Position numbers and translations under genes: made by a program. DNA of 47,276 bases from an uncultured Oscillospiraceae bacterium (lineage in GTDB: Bacteria; Bacillota; Clostridia; Oscillospirales; Oscillospiraceae). The stretch is taken from the NCBI GenBank assembly GCA_947624585.1, contig CANQKZ010000008.1, positions 1-47,276 on the forward strand, read 5' to 3'. The notes under the pieces are model-generated. The model saw only the letters and a program-made list of their open reading frames with translations. It made no database searches and had not been told where the DNA came from. Every line of letters begins with the position of its first letter. The stretch's first letter is position 1. Below are positions 6,672 through 15,068 of the stretch, one piece after another.

Positions 6672-6760
6672 ATTTAATGCCGGAGACTCTCGGTGGTTTT
6701 TGCGCGGCGGTTCGATCCCGCCCTCCGGCCCCATCAAATCAAAAGCGAGGTGTTTAGCCC

Positions 6761-8224
6761 GTGTTCAGAGAAAGCGTCACTTCCACCGTATTCACCTCCG
6801 AGGCCGCGGATGAGCTTTTCAAAAACATCACCGGCGAGCCCTTTGGGGGTGACTGCTCCTTCCTGTCCACCCTCCGGGCCCTGCTGGGGCCCCGCGTCCC
6901 GGCGGAGGACCGCGTCCGTCTCGTCTTCAACCGCTCCTCTCTCTCCGCGTCGTCGGTGGCGGATGAGCCTCCCGAGGACATCTTCGATTCCATCCTGGAC
7001 GGCGGCGGCATAACGGAGTGCTCCGGGGTTTTGTACATCCACAGCCTCAACGGCCTCCAGGACGACAACAAGGCCGTCATGTCCGTGATCTACGACCACT
7101 TCACCGAGGTCTACCCCAAATTCCGGCGTCTCGACAAGGTCATCGCTCTCTTCCGCCCCTCCTTCCCCCTGTACTGCTTCGTCTCGGACGAGCTGAAAAC
7201 CGTGATCCTCTTTGTGGACAGGCTGGGCACCCAGAAGCTCCACTACATCCAGTGTGCCGCGCTCCCGCTGTTCCCCTGGTATTTTGACGGGAAGGTCTCC
7301 CCGCAGGAGCTGGAGCTGATGAAGACCTTCCGGGGCGATTCCATAGCGGAGTACACCCGCGTCCTCACAGAGCTTTCCGCCGCCTACGATTTCCGTTCCG
7401 CCCGGGTCCGCAAGCTCCTGTTCGGGTTTGAGACACGCCGCAGCAAAGCGGAGCTTCAGAAGGTCACCTCGGAGATCGGGGAGTGTGACACGAAGCTCAA
7501 CCAGCTCAACGATCAGTTCGGAAGCTACATCCGGATGAGAAACGATCTTTGCGTCCGACAGCTCGGCCTGGAGCGCGTCATCGCCGAGGGAGGCGCCGAG
7601 TCCGCCCTTATGGATTATTTCCTGGGGAACCGTTCCCTCTACCTGCGGGAGGTCTCCGATTCCCAGATTACCTTCGCCGTCAAGGACTACCTCACCTACT
7701 TTGACCGCGAGCTTGCCGACAGCGTCATCCGGAACGCGAGGAGCGACGCCTACTCCTATCTCCCCTCGGGGATTTCCAAGCCGCAGGCAAAAAAGCTCCT
7801 GACCGAGATTTTTGTCTCCGACTCTCCCCGGCTTCGCGTCAAGACCTGCGCCGTCTACAGGCTCGACCTGAACGGCTCCGCCAACGGCGTTTCCGGCGCC
7901 ACATACGGCCCGGAGTTTGCCGACGCGATCCCCAACATGCACATTGAGAGATATGGCTGCCTCGGCGGGTACCACACGGTCATCAACGGGTTTTTGAAGA
8001 AGGGGGACTACATCGGCGCCGTAGAGCAGTGCGTCGCCTCCGCGAAGAACCTCAGCTTTAGCGACGGCGCCGTCATGGACAACTTCTTCCCCGCGTTTTT
8101 CAAGGGCGGCGGGTACAACAACAGATGCGTCGAGCTCCCCGACGGGTCCGTCGTGACCCCGACAGAGGCGGTGAAATGGCTTGAGTCACAAGAAAAAGAG
8201 GAAGGAGAAAAGACCGATGAGTAA
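6761..8224 (+). CDS. putative E2-like protein of the ubiquitin-like module, 487 aa
   Basis: GTG at 6761 with AAGCGAGGTG upstream. The N-terminal 210 residues look globular, and residues about 225-265 are charged and heptad-like (probable coiled coil). The C-terminal region around NMHIERYGCLGGYHTV (residues 392-406) has the His-x(n)-Cys-Leu-Gly pattern of divergent E2/UBC folds, with Cys400 as candidate acceptor. It is followed by helices (DYIGAVEQCVASAKNLS). PRTRC protein B-like proteins have comparable layouts. It overlaps the JAMM gene by eight bases. The E2 role is inference from that motif and the neighbours. Confidence 0.6.
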   Translation: MFRESVTSTVFTSEAADELFKNITGEPFGGDCSFLSTLRALLGPRVPAEDRVRLVFNRSSLSASSVADEPPEDIFDSILDGGGITECSGVLYIHSLNGLQDDNKAVMSVIYDHFTEVYPKFRRLDKVIALFRPSFPLYCFVSDELKTVILFVDRLGTQKLHYIQCAALPLFPWYFDGKVSPQELELMKTFRGDSIAEYTRVLTELSAAYDFRSARVRKLLFGFETRRSKAELQKVTSEIGECDTKLNQLNDQFGSYIRMRNDLCVRQLGLERVIAEGGAESALMDYFLGNRSLYLREVSDSQITFAVKDYLTYFDRELADSVIRNARSDAYSYLPSGISKPQAKKLLTEIFVSDSPRLRVKTCAVYRLDLNGSANGVSGATYGPEFADAIPNMHIERYGCLGGYHTVINGFLKKGDYIGAVEQCVASAKNLSFSDGAVMDNFFPAFFKGGGYNNRCVELPDGSVVTPTEAVKWLESQEKEEGEKTDE

Positions 8225-9107
8225 GTTTATCCGCGTCCCCGAGGAGGCCCTGGAGGACATCCGCACCGGCTTCGAGGCCGCCCTGTCCTCCGCAAGGTTC
8301 GCCTGTGGCAAGTTTTCCTTCAGCAAGACCTTCCCGGACATCCGCCGGGATGCCCGCATCCACTACACCCGCGAAGCGTGGGAGAAGCAGCGGCGCCTCA
8401 TTGACGTCTTTGACAAGGAGGTCGCCTGGCACGGTATCGCCTCCCGCGGCGAGGATGAGAACAGCGACGACTACTACATCTCCGACATCCTGGTCTACCC
8501 CCAGACCGTCACCGGCGCCAGCGTGGATATGGATACGGATGCGTATGCCAAGTGGATCACCGACCACCTCATGGCCGGTGACGAGCGCTTCGAGCACATC
8601 TACATGCAGGCCCACTCCCACGTCCGCATGGCCACATCCCCGTCCCCCACGGACCTCTCCCACCAGGCGGACATCCTCTCCCAGCTCAAGGACGATGATT
8701 TCTACATTTTCATGATCTGGAACAAAAACGGCTCCAACACCATCTGGATCTACGACATGAAGAAGAACGTTCTCTTTGAGGACAAGGACATCTTCGTGGT
8801 GATAGACGGAGAGCAGGCCTACGACGCCTTCATCGCCGAGGCCAAGTCCCTTGTGAAGGACAGGGTCACCACCTACTACTACGGCGGAAAATCCTCTCCT
8901 CTCATCACACCCCCCTACACGGGCGCCCCTGAGGAGAAAAAATCCTCCGTCCCCTCGGTCAACGCCTCCGAAAAACCCCGCACCCGCATCGACGCCGGCA
9001 CCCCCCACAAGCCCGTCAACACCCACTACGACGACGAGGAGGACGAGTACCTTCGCCGCATGTACGGCGACGAGTACCGCGACGCCTTCTTCTCGAGTGG
9101 GAAATAG
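8217..9107 (+). CDS. JAMM/MPN metallopeptidase (deubiquitinase-like), 296 aa
   Basis: ATG at 8217 overlaps the upstream gene, with ribosome site GAAGGAGAAAAG. Residues H133, H135, S143 and D146 fit the JAMM zinc motif H-x-H-x(7)-S-x(2)-D exactly (HSHVRMATSPSPTD). E68 in KEVAWHGI is the likely catalytic acid in the upstream strand. A disordered Pro/Glu-rich region and a DDEEDEYLRRMYGDEYRD tail follow the domain. JAMM enzymes remove or process ubiquitin-like proteins, and this is the expected partner of the Ubl and E1 genes. It ends with TAG, directly before a terminator. Confidence 0.88.
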   Translation: MSKFIRVPEEALEDIRTGFEAALSSARFACGKFSFSKTFPDIRRDARIHYTREAWEKQRRLIDVFDKEVAWHGIASRGEDENSDDYYISDILVYPQTVTGASVDMDTDAYAKWITDHLMAGDERFEHIYMQAHSHVRMATSPSPTDLSHQADILSQLKDDDFYIFMIWNKNGSNTIWIYDMKKNVLFEDKDIFVVIDGEQAYDAFIAEAKSLVKDRVTTYYYGGKSSPLITPPYTGAPEEKKSSVPSVNASEKPRTRIDAGTPHKPVNTHYDDEEDEYLRRMYGDEYRDAFFSSGK

Positions 9108-9115
9108 ATCCTTTG

Positions 9116-9137
9116 CCCGCTGACTAAGCGGGTTTTT
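9116..9137 (+). terminator. intrinsic terminator before the RT-linked RNA
   Basis: CCCGC/GCGGG stem with loop TGACTAA, then TTTTTC. The left inverted repeat of the RT-linked RNA starts two bases later, so the RNA may need its own promoter or depend on read-through. Confidence 0.7.
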
Positions 9138-9138
9138 C

Positions 9139-9438
9139 AGGTTGTAACGAATTTTCCCTTTTTCCCAGGGAGCTTCGCGCCAAAGGCCGAAGTATCGCCT
9201 TGATCGAACGACCACCCAGGGCCAAGGCAGCAATGAGGGGCCCGCGGAAGGCTTCATGGCTGAAGTCGGTACAGCAAAAGAAGCCAGGAACCACGAAATC
9301 CAAGAGTTCCGGGGTCAGGAAACCGGCACACAGGAGCCATCCGACCAAGCAAATCAGGCCCAAAGGTCGCACCGCATCCAGAGTCGAGCGCGATGTCGAT
9401 CCTAACTGCTGCAGATAATCTATATGTGGTTACAACCT
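9139..9438 (+). ncRNA. RT-linked noncoding RNA, copy 1
   Basis: A 10-bp inverted repeat AGGTTGTAAC (9139-9148) / GTTACAACCT (9429-9438) bounds 300 bases that end 42 bases before the reverse transcriptase start. Inside are a TCCC/GGGA hairpin, then CTTCG-CGCCAAAGGC-CGAAG (9173-9192), a TTGATCGAACGA motif, and a T-poor stretch containing GCCAGGAACCAC (9283-9294). The same order recurs at 12222-12534, with a compensatory change in the second hairpin (GCC/GGC becomes GTC/GAC). Terminal pairing upstream of an RT recalls retron a1/a2 repeats, but no long msd hairpin is obvious. Confidence 0.75.
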
Positions 9439-9480
9439 ACGCCTCCGGCGGTTTTTCATTTTTGGAAAGGAGGTCACCCA

Positions 9481-10637
9481 TGGTCTACATCACCGTCCAC
9501 CAATCCCCCGCCTACCATCACATCACTTTTGACGAGCTTTTTTCCCAGACCTTCTCCGAGGCCGGCCTTGTGCGCTCCAACGAGTCCAATACCCGCACCT
9601 ACCGGGCGGCGTCTGCCAGCCGGACCTTCACGGGGACCTTAAGTCCCCATTGGCTCATCGGCCGCCTTTGTGAGTTCAATGAATCCACAAAGGATCTGCG
9701 CGAGACCGCTGACCGTCACAGCCTCTACCGGCGGTTTTTCATCCCCAAACGGTCCGGCGGCCTCAGGCCCATCAACGCTCCCTGCCCCGCGCTGATGGAC
9801 GCCCTCCGCCGGCTCAAGCGGATTTTTGAGGACGACTTCCGCGCCCTCTACCACACCTGCGCCTTCGCCTACGTCAGCGGCAGGAGCGCCGTTGACGCGG
9901 TCCGCCGCCACCAGCAAAACGAGAGCCGCTGGTTTGCCAAGCTCGACATCCACGACTTCTTCGGCAGCACCACCCCGGACTTCGTCATGAAGATGTTCTC
10001 CATGGTTTTCCCCTTTTCCGAGATCGTCAAGCTCCCCCAGGGCCGTGAGGCGCTGTCCGCCGCTTTGGACCTCGCCTTCCTGGACGGCGGTCTCCCCCAG
10101 GGAACGCCCATCTCCCCGCTCATCACCAACATCATGATGATCCCGGTGGATTTTGAGCTCAGCCGCGCCCTCCGGGACCTGGGCGGCCAGCGCTTCGTCT
10201 ACACCCGCTACGCCGACGACTTCCTCATCTCCTCCCGCCAGGATTTCAGTGTGGAAAAAATTGAAAAGCTCGTCGCCGACACCCTCGGCGGTTTTTCAGC
10301 CCCCTTCCGGCTCAATGAGAAGAAGACCCGCTACGGTTCCTCCGCCGGGAGCAACTGGAACCTGGGCGTCATGCTCAACAAGGACAACAACATCACCGTC
10401 GGCTACAGGCGCAAGCGCACCCTCCAGTCCATGCTCTATAACTACATCCGCGACCGCAGCGCCGGGGTTTTCTGGACGCTGGAGGATGTCCAGCGCCTCC
10501 AGGGGGAGCTCAGCTACTGCCGCATGGTGGAGCCCGACGTCATCGATGCCGTCGTCGCCCACCTCAACGAAAAGCTGGGCGCGGACATCCGCGCTTACAT
10601 AAGCGCGGACCTGCGCTCTGCCAAAACCCTTGCGTGA
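9481..10637 (+). CDS. reverse transcriptase, 385 aa
   Basis: ATG at 9481 is set by AAAGGAGGT (9467-9475); earlier in-frame codons lie in the ncRNA. RT blocks are present in order: FIPKRSGGLRPINAP (88-101), FAKLDIHDFFGS with D156, GLPQGTPISP (204-213), YTRYADDFLIS with the YADD centre (241-251), and LNEKKTRY, with NLGVMLNKDNN and basic YRRKR after it. QGxxxSP excludes a DGR-type enzyme (IGxxxSQ). There is no maturase or endonuclease domain, so it is not an intact group II intron protein. Size and layout fit retron or defence-type RTs. It lies inside the Ubl module with its cognate RNA candidate upstream. Confidence 0.93.
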
Positions 10638-10824
10638 TTTTTGCCCGCCGTGCCTATCGGACGCTTGCCGGTTTCCCCGGCGGCCTCCCCTTCCCGCCAA
10701 CGGCGGAAGGCCCGCTCCAAATCCTTTATCCCCCTGTATACAGCTCCGCCTCATCATTAGGATCACGGCTCCGCTGTATAGACGGCAGGCAACCCCCAAA
10801 CAAAAAAAGCGAAGGAGACGTCCC

Positions 10825-11112
10825 ATGGTAGACACCAAAATTCTCAAACCCGGCGACCGCGTCCGCATCGTAGACCGCTGGCCCGCCGACGGATCGGCCG
10901 TCCAGAATCCGGAAGGTAAAATGGACCATTGGCTGGGCCAAACCATGACGGTCAAGTATGTAGGCCTCTGTACAGTCGCAATGTGTGAGGACGATGGGGA
11001 GCGGTACGGCGGAGGGTGGGCGTGGTACCCCGGCGCCATCGCCTGCGTCGTAGAGGGCACCAACTTCTCCCCCGCCTCCGAGTCCGACTTCCTCGGCCTC
11101 CTGTCCTCCTGA
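10825..11112 (+). CDS. SH3-like small protein with shared C-terminal tail, 95 aa
   Basis: ATG at 10825 follows GAAGGAGACG. The N-terminus LKPGDRVRIVDRWPADGS is nearly identical to that of the protein at 31777-32070, and both contain GKMD-x-WLG. The tail is FSPASESDFLGLLSS. The pair are clear paralogues 21 kb apart. It is probably a small beta-barrel (KOW/SH3-like) fused to the shared docking tail. Function is unknown. Confidence 0.8.
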   Translation: MVDTKILKPGDRVRIVDRWPADGSAVQNPEGKMDHWLGQTMTVKYVGLCTVAMCEDDGERYGGGWAWYPGAIACVVEGTNFSPASESDFLGLLSS

Positions 11113-11130
11113 CCGCCCCAGGCGGTTTTT
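11113..11130 (+). terminator. intrinsic terminator
   Basis: CCGCC/GGCGG with a three-base loop is followed by TTTTTG, immediately after the 95-aa gene and before the E1 gene. Confidence 0.6.
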
Positions 11131-11169
11131 GAGTTTTCCAGCCATATTCACGAAAAGGAGCTGATTTTT

Positions 11170-11847
11170 ATGATCGACCTGAGCAAATCCTACGAGTATT
11201 TCCACCCCGAATCCGTGGAGGGCCGCATCCACATCATCGGCTGCGGCTCCATCGGCGCCACCCTGGCCGAAAACCTTCTCCGCCTCGGCCTCACCAAGCT
11301 CACCCTGTGGGACTTTGACAAGGTGGAGGCCCACAACCTGGCCAACCAGATCTTCCGCCAGAAGGACATCGGCAAGCCGAAGGTGGAAGCCCTCCGGGAC
11401 ATCCTGACGGAGATCGACCCGGACTGCGCCGGGGAGCTCCGTCTCCAGCCCAAGGGCTGGGACGGCCAGCAGCTCGGCGGTTACGTCTTCCTCTGCGTGG
11501 ACAACATCGACCTCCGCCGCCGGATCGTGGAGCAGCACATGGACAGCCCCTACGTCCGTGCCATGCTGGATTTCCGCACCGGCCTGGAGTGCGCCCAGCT
11601 CTACGCCGCCGACTGGTCCGACCGCCAGATGAAGCAGAACCTCCTCAACTCCATGAGCTTCTCCCATGATGAGGCCAAGGCCGAGACCCCCGTCTCCGCC
11701 TGCGGCGTCACCCTGGGCGTGGTTTCCACCGTCCGCGCCGCCGTGGCCTTCGGCGTGGCCAACCTCGTAAACTACGTCAACGGCAAGGGCCTGAGAAAGT
11801 TCATCAACATCGACATCTTCCACTACGTCCTGGACAGCTTCCTGTAA
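11170..11847 (+). CDS. ThiF/E1-like adenylyltransferase, 225 aa
   Basis: ATG at 11170 follows AAAAGGAGC. The Rossmann nucleotide site is HIIGCGSIGATLAENL (21-36), with LWDFDKVEAHNLANQIFRQKDIGKPK (46-71) carrying the Asp, Asn, Arg/Gln and Lys that bind ATP and magnesium. CVDNIDLRR (109-117) is the second Asp motif. Cys178 in PVSACGVTLG sits where ThiF/MoeB/PRTRC ThiF proteins keep a conserved Cys. It lacks a separate Ubl-binding domain, as expected for a minimal E1. It should activate the 81-aa Ubl candidate. Confidence 0.92.
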   Translation: MIDLSKSYEYFHPESVEGRIHIIGCGSIGATLAENLLRLGLTKLTLWDFDKVEAHNLANQIFRQKDIGKPKVEALRDILTEIDPDCAGELRLQPKGWDGQQLGGYVFLCVDNIDLRRRIVEQHMDSPYVRAMLDFRTGLECAQLYAADWSDRQMKQNLLNSMSFSHDEAKAETPVSACGVTLGVVSTVRAAVAFGVANLVNYVNGKGLRKFINIDIFHYVLDSFL

Positions 11848-11881
11848 AGCACCTGGCGGTTTTTGAGAAAGGGGAGATTTT

Positions 11882-12196
11882 GTGGCGATCGACGAGCGCG
11901 CCCTTAAGCCCGGCCTTGAAGTCTACTGCTCCACACCGGCGGACAGCGCCCAGCTCCTGTCCGGACTCCATGGCCTCGGATACAAGTGGTCCTCCGGGAC
12001 AAGCCTTCTGAGAAAAGACAACGAGGGTTTTTTCGCGAGGGTTTGGGAGGGCGACGGAACATTTGTCATTCACAGCGGAAAGGCCGTCCGCTATGGCCGT
12101 GGCGACGACTCCGACAGCGTCCCCCTTTGCGAGATCCTTGCGCTCTCCTTCTCTCCCGCCCCCGAGGCGGATTTTCTCTCCCTTCTGGGCCTCTGA
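11882..12196 (+). CDS. small protein with shared C-terminal tail, 104 aa
   Basis: GTG at 11882 follows AAAGGGGAG. The N-terminus is ERALKPGLEVYCSTPADS, and the core has the strand FFARVWEGDGTFVIHS. The C-terminus LSFSPAPEADFLSLLGL is the cleanest example of the shared tail in the window. The core is unrelated in sequence to the PGDRVRIVDRW members, so the tail is attached to more than one domain type. Confidence 0.75.
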   Translation: MAIDERALKPGLEVYCSTPADSAQLLSGLHGLGYKWSSGTSLLRKDNEGFFARVWEGDGTFVIHSGKAVRYGRGDDSDSVPLCEILALSFSPAPEADFLSLLGL

Positions 12197-12221
12197 CGGC
12201 CCAAATCCAATAATTTTCCCA

Positions 12222-12534
12222 AGCGGTTTTACAATGTATAACGTCTTCCCCAAGACGTACTTCGCGTCAATGACCGAAGTAACGATTTGATCGAGCGATC
12301 CGGACGGAAATCAGCCCGACGGCAGGCCACTGCGGTACTCAAGTGACAAAGAACATCAGACAAAAAAAACCCGAGCTGCGAGACAAAAAGTACCCAAAAG
12401 ACGGGACAAGACAGAGCCCACTCAAACAAGAATAAAGACTGCGACCCGAGAGTAAACGCCGACGGAGTCGCCAAGCAATGGAGACCCAACTCCAGAAGGC
12501 TGCCAGGAACCACATTCAAGATCGTAAAACCGCT
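12222..12534 (+). ncRNA. RT-linked noncoding RNA, copy 2
   Basis: An 11-bp inverted repeat AGCGGTTTTAC (12222-12232) / GTAAAACCGCT (12524-12534) bounds 313 bases. An ACGTC/GACGT hairpin is followed by ACTTCG-CGTCAATGAC-CGAAGT (12259-12280), then TTTGATCGAGCGAT. A roughly 180-base A-rich, almost T-free tract runs to GCCAGGAACCAC (12502-12513). Order, loops and motifs match copy 1, while the end repeats differ in sequence but are again complementary. The gene after it (12556) is not an RT, so the RNA may act in trans with the RT at 9481. Confidence 0.72.
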
Positions 12535-12555
12535 CATAAGAAAGGAGCATTCCAT

Positions 12556-13011
12556 ATGACCAGAGAGGAATTTTTTTGCGACGTCACCGACTTTGCCGAC
12601 CTCAAATCCTTCTGCTACGACATGGATATCAGCCTTCTGGACGATATCTATGACGAGGGCGGACGAGACGCCGAGATCAACGATTGGCTTTGCTACAACA
12701 TCAGAGACTACGACTGGGAGGACATCCGCGACAGGCTCGCCGGCATTCCCACCGGTAACGGGTGGTTTTATGAAAACAGCTGGGACGATTGGAATGAGCT
12801 CGATGACCGCGACTTCACCTCCTATAAGCAGGAGGTCCTGGAGTATTGCGACGAGGGCTCCCTGTGGGACGACTCCGATGAGGAAAACGGAGACGACGCC
12901 ACCTACGACGGTCCCTCCTACGCTCCCTACGCCTCCCGCATTCCCAGCGACGCCTTCCCCATCCCCGCTGACACCGACTTCCTCTCCCTCCTCTCCCCCG
13001 CCATTCCCTAG
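12556..13011 (+). CDS. acidic protein with shared C-terminal tail, 151 aa
   Basis: ATG at 12556 follows AAAGGAGC. The protein is very acidic (clusters such as DDSDEENGDD and ENSWDDWNELDDRD) and helical, beginning MTREEFFCDVTDFADLKSFC. The tail FPIPADTDFLSLLSPAIP is a member of the shared set. It lies immediately downstream of ncRNA copy 2. It might be a DNA-mimic-like or adaptor protein, but no family is recognised. Confidence 0.72.
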   Translation: MTREEFFCDVTDFADLKSFCYDMDISLLDDIYDEGGRDAEINDWLCYNIRDYDWEDIRDRLAGIPTGNGWFYENSWDDWNELDDRDFTSYKQEVLEYCDEGSLWDDSDEENGDDATYDGPSYAPYASRIPSDAFPIPADTDFLSLLSPAIP

Positions 13012-13146
13012 CCCGTGGTTTTTCAGACTTCCAGCAAACCCAATACATATGCCCGTAACCTCCCCCTTGGGGGAGGTGCCGAGCGAAGCGAGGCGGAAGA
13101 GTCCCGCTTTGCGGCCTTTAAAGCCAGTTTTTAAAGGAGGTGCCCC

Positions 13147-13605
13147 ATGCCCCGTAAACGTCTCGACCTCACCGGCAAGCGCTTTGGCCGCCTGACGGTC
13201 CTTGCCCCGGCGGAGGACAAGCGCCTGCCCTCCGGGGAGACAAGCTCCCAGTGGCGCTGCCGGTGCGACTGCGGCCGTGAGACCGTCGTGGCCCGCCGGA
13301 ATCTGCGCTTTGGCGCCACCACATCCTGCGGCCGGTGCGATCCCCGCCGCCCCATGAACGCCCGCCGCCGGGACGAAGCCGTCTCCGAGAGCGCCCAGCG
13401 CGTCCATGAGCTGCCCTCGAACCCCTTCGCCGACCTTGCCAACGCCATCGTCGCCTGTGCCGCGGACGATTACCGCACCGCCCTCAAGGAGGGGGACAGG
13501 CGTTCCCTCGCGTCCCTGGAGCGGTTTTTCCACTCCCGCTGGTACGCCCTTTTGACGAGCCTTGATCCGGACCGCCTCATCTCCCGCCTCAAAGCGGAAG
13601 CATGA
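13147..13605 (+). CDS. zinc-finger DNA-binding protein related to homing-endonuclease N-domain, 152 aa
   Basis: ATG at 13147 follows AAAGGAGGTGCCCC. The N-terminal 60 residues (LTGKRFGRLTVLAP...WRCRCDCGRET...SCGRC) match the cysteine-containing module at the start of the intron endonuclease at 39616. The C-terminal half is helical and lacks an HNH or AP2 core. It may be a truncated or repurposed free-standing homing-type protein. A common Firmicutes intergenic repeat (CTCCCCCTTGGGGGAG near 13061-13076) lies in front. Confidence 0.7.
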   Translation: MPRKRLDLTGKRFGRLTVLAPAEDKRLPSGETSSQWRCRCDCGRETVVARRNLRFGATTSCGRCDPRRPMNARRRDEAVSESAQRVHELPSNPFADLANAIVACAADDYRTALKEGDRRSLASLERFFHSRWYALLTSLDPDRLISRLKAEA

Positions 13606-13638
13606 GCCTTGGCGGTTTTTCAGAAAGCGAGGTGCCCC

Positions 13639-13938
13639 ATGCCCATCCATGACTTCTCCGTCGGCGACCGCGTCCTCTGCGTCGCCGAAGCGCCAAGCAA
13701 CAACGAGTCCGTCCACGGCCTCACCGGCACGGTCGTTTCCAGAACAGAAATAAAAGGCCGCCATGGCCGGTGGCTCGGCGTCTGTTGGGATATATCCATC
13801 CCCCACGGGCATTCCTGCGACGGCGTATGCGAGGACGGCCATGGCTATTTTGTCTGGGAGGAAGATGTGACGGAAGAACCCTCCGCGGTTTTTGATATCT
13901 GCCCCGAGGACACCCTTGTCTCCCTCCTGTCCGTCTGA
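13639..13938 (+). CDS. SH3-like small protein with shared C-terminal tail, 99 aa
   Basis: ATG at 13639 follows GCGAGGTGCCCC. It opens with HDFSVGDRVLCVAEAP and contains LTGTVVS...WLGVCWDISIPHGHSCDGVCEDGHG. It is a close paralogue of the protein at 14366-14644 (FSVGDRVQYE...GHDCRGLCQNGHG). This GHxCxGxCxxGHG loop with two Cys and two His could bind a metal. The tail FDICPEDTLVSLLSV is a diverged member of the shared set. Confidence 0.75.
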   Translation: MPIHDFSVGDRVLCVAEAPSNNESVHGLTGTVVSRTEIKGRHGRWLGVCWDISIPHGHSCDGVCEDGHGYFVWEEDVTEEPSAVFDICPEDTLVSLLSV

Positions 13939-13956
13939 AAAGAAAGGAGCATCTTT

Positions 13957-14373
13957 ATGGGTTATTACACCGCCTTTTCTCTGACCGTTGACGGTCTTCG
14001 CGACAAGGACCTCCCACGCCTTAAGCGGGAGCTCACGCGTATGAACGTGTTTGACGACACCGACACCGAGCACAGCGACTGCTGGACTGCCTACGCCAAA
14101 TGGTACGACTGGGAAAAGGACATGCTCCTTCTCTCCACCCGTTTCCCCAAGGCGGTTTTTTGTCTCCATGGCGACGGTGAGGAGACCGAGGACATGTGGG
14201 ACGCCTATTTCAAAAACGGCAGGACCCAGTTCTGCCACGCCGAGATCTCCTACCCTCCCTACGACGAGGCGTCCCTCACCGACGGCGGCGTCCGCGCCGG
14301 CCCCTTCGCCCGATACAGCTATGAGAGCGACTCCGACAACTATATTCCGAGAGAGGTGCGTTTGAATGGATGA
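13957..14373 (+). CDS. conserved phage protein of unknown function, 138 aa
   Basis: ATG at 13957 follows AAAGGAGC. The pattern MGYYTAFSLTV...WTAYAKWYDWEKDMLLLSTRFP...GDGEETEDMWDAYFKNG resembles a family common in Clostridial and other phages, in which a small protein keeps KWYxWxxDMxxLS and GEExxDxW. Its role is not established. Its stop overlaps the next start. Confidence 0.75.
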   Translation: MGYYTAFSLTVDGLRDKDLPRLKRELTRMNVFDDTDTEHSDCWTAYAKWYDWEKDMLLLSTRFPKAVFCLHGDGEETEDMWDAYFKNGRTQFCHAEISYPPYDEASLTDGGVRAGPFARYSYESDSDNYIPREVRLNG

Positions 14374-14644
14374 TTTTTCTGTCGGTGACCGTGTCCAATA
14401 CGAACACCGATCTCCGGGCAGCCGCGTTCTTGTGGGCATGACCGGTACGGTGGTTGATATAAGAGGAAACTTCATCTGTGTCTGTTGGGACGATGACGTC
14501 AACGGCCACGATTGCAGAGGCCTGTGCCAAAATGGTCATGGGTGGAATGTGGCCGCTTCATCACTCAGCCGAGTAGAAACCGGCCCCTTTGCCCCCGCTC
14601 CCCTCCCCGACTTCGAGGCGCTTTTCTCCTGCACCGCACAGTAA
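14366..14644 (+). CDS. SH3-like small protein with Cys/His loop and shared tail, 92 aa
   Basis: ATG at 14366 overlaps the preceding stop and follows GAGAGGTGCG. FSVGDRVQYEHRSPGSRVLVGMTGTVVDI is the barrel start, NGHDCRGLCQNGHG the possible metal loop, and PFAPAPLPDFEALFSCTAQ the tail. It is paralogous to 13639-13938 and separated from it by one gene, which suggests a local duplication. Confidence 0.75.
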   Translation: MDDFSVGDRVQYEHRSPGSRVLVGMTGTVVDIRGNFICVCWDDDVNGHDCRGLCQNGHGWNVAASSLSRVETGPFAPAPLPDFEALFSCTAQ

Positions 14645-14674
14645 TTTTCTGCCCATGAAACGGAGGTTTCATCC

Positions 14675-15055
14675 ATGCCGATTTTCAAGTACACCATCCC
14701 CGATGAGGTAAGATCCCGCATCCCCGACTGGTTCTACTACGCCTTCGCCGGTGAGTACACCGCCGTCTGCGGCGAAGATGTCCTGTCCTCGGATGAGCTG
14801 GGGGTTTCCCGCCTTGAATACGGCGGCGGCACAGCGGGTTTTTGCGAAGCCTTCCGCGCCGTCTGCCGCCGCTTCCAAATGGACTGGCTCATCGAATATT
14901 ACGACTCCCTCCCCTGGTACGACTCCGACCTCTTCGACGCCGAGCTTGCCTCCGAAACCCTCCGCCGCTTCCGCTCCCCCACCCACGGCGCCACCCCCTA
15001 CTACCTCCACCTTCTGGAGGAGGCCAGGGCGGCGGAGCCCCCTCAAGCCACATAA
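14675..15055 (+). CDS. hypothetical protein, 126 aa
   Basis: ATG at 14675 follows CGGAGGTTTCATCC. It is a helical protein rich in Tyr, Trp and Asp (DWLIEYYDSLPWYDSDLF), with no recognised domain. It ends in EEARAAEPPQAT with no shared tail. Position in the same run of short genes suggests co-transcription. Confidence 0.7.
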   Translation: MPIFKYTIPDEVRSRIPDWFYYAFAGEYTAVCGEDVLSSDELGVSRLEYGGGTAGFCEAFRAVCRRFQMDWLIEYYDSLPWYDSDLFDAELASETLRRFRSPTHGATPYYLHLLEEARAAEPPQAT

Positions 15056-15068
15056 AGGAGGATACCCC

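Noticed and set aside
9139-10637. Diversity-generating retroelement
   Set aside because: The RT has QGTPISP rather than the DGR IGxxxSQ motif, and I see no template/variable repeat pair or accessory gene.
9139-10637. Group II intron
   Set aside because: No domain V/VI sequence or GUGYG boundary, and the RT lacks maturase and endonuclease domains.
12229-14502. 757-codon minus-strand open frame
   Set aside because: It lies opposite several well-marked + strand genes and ncRNA copy 2; Gly/Val/Ala-rich composition is the usual shadow of GC-rich coding DNA.
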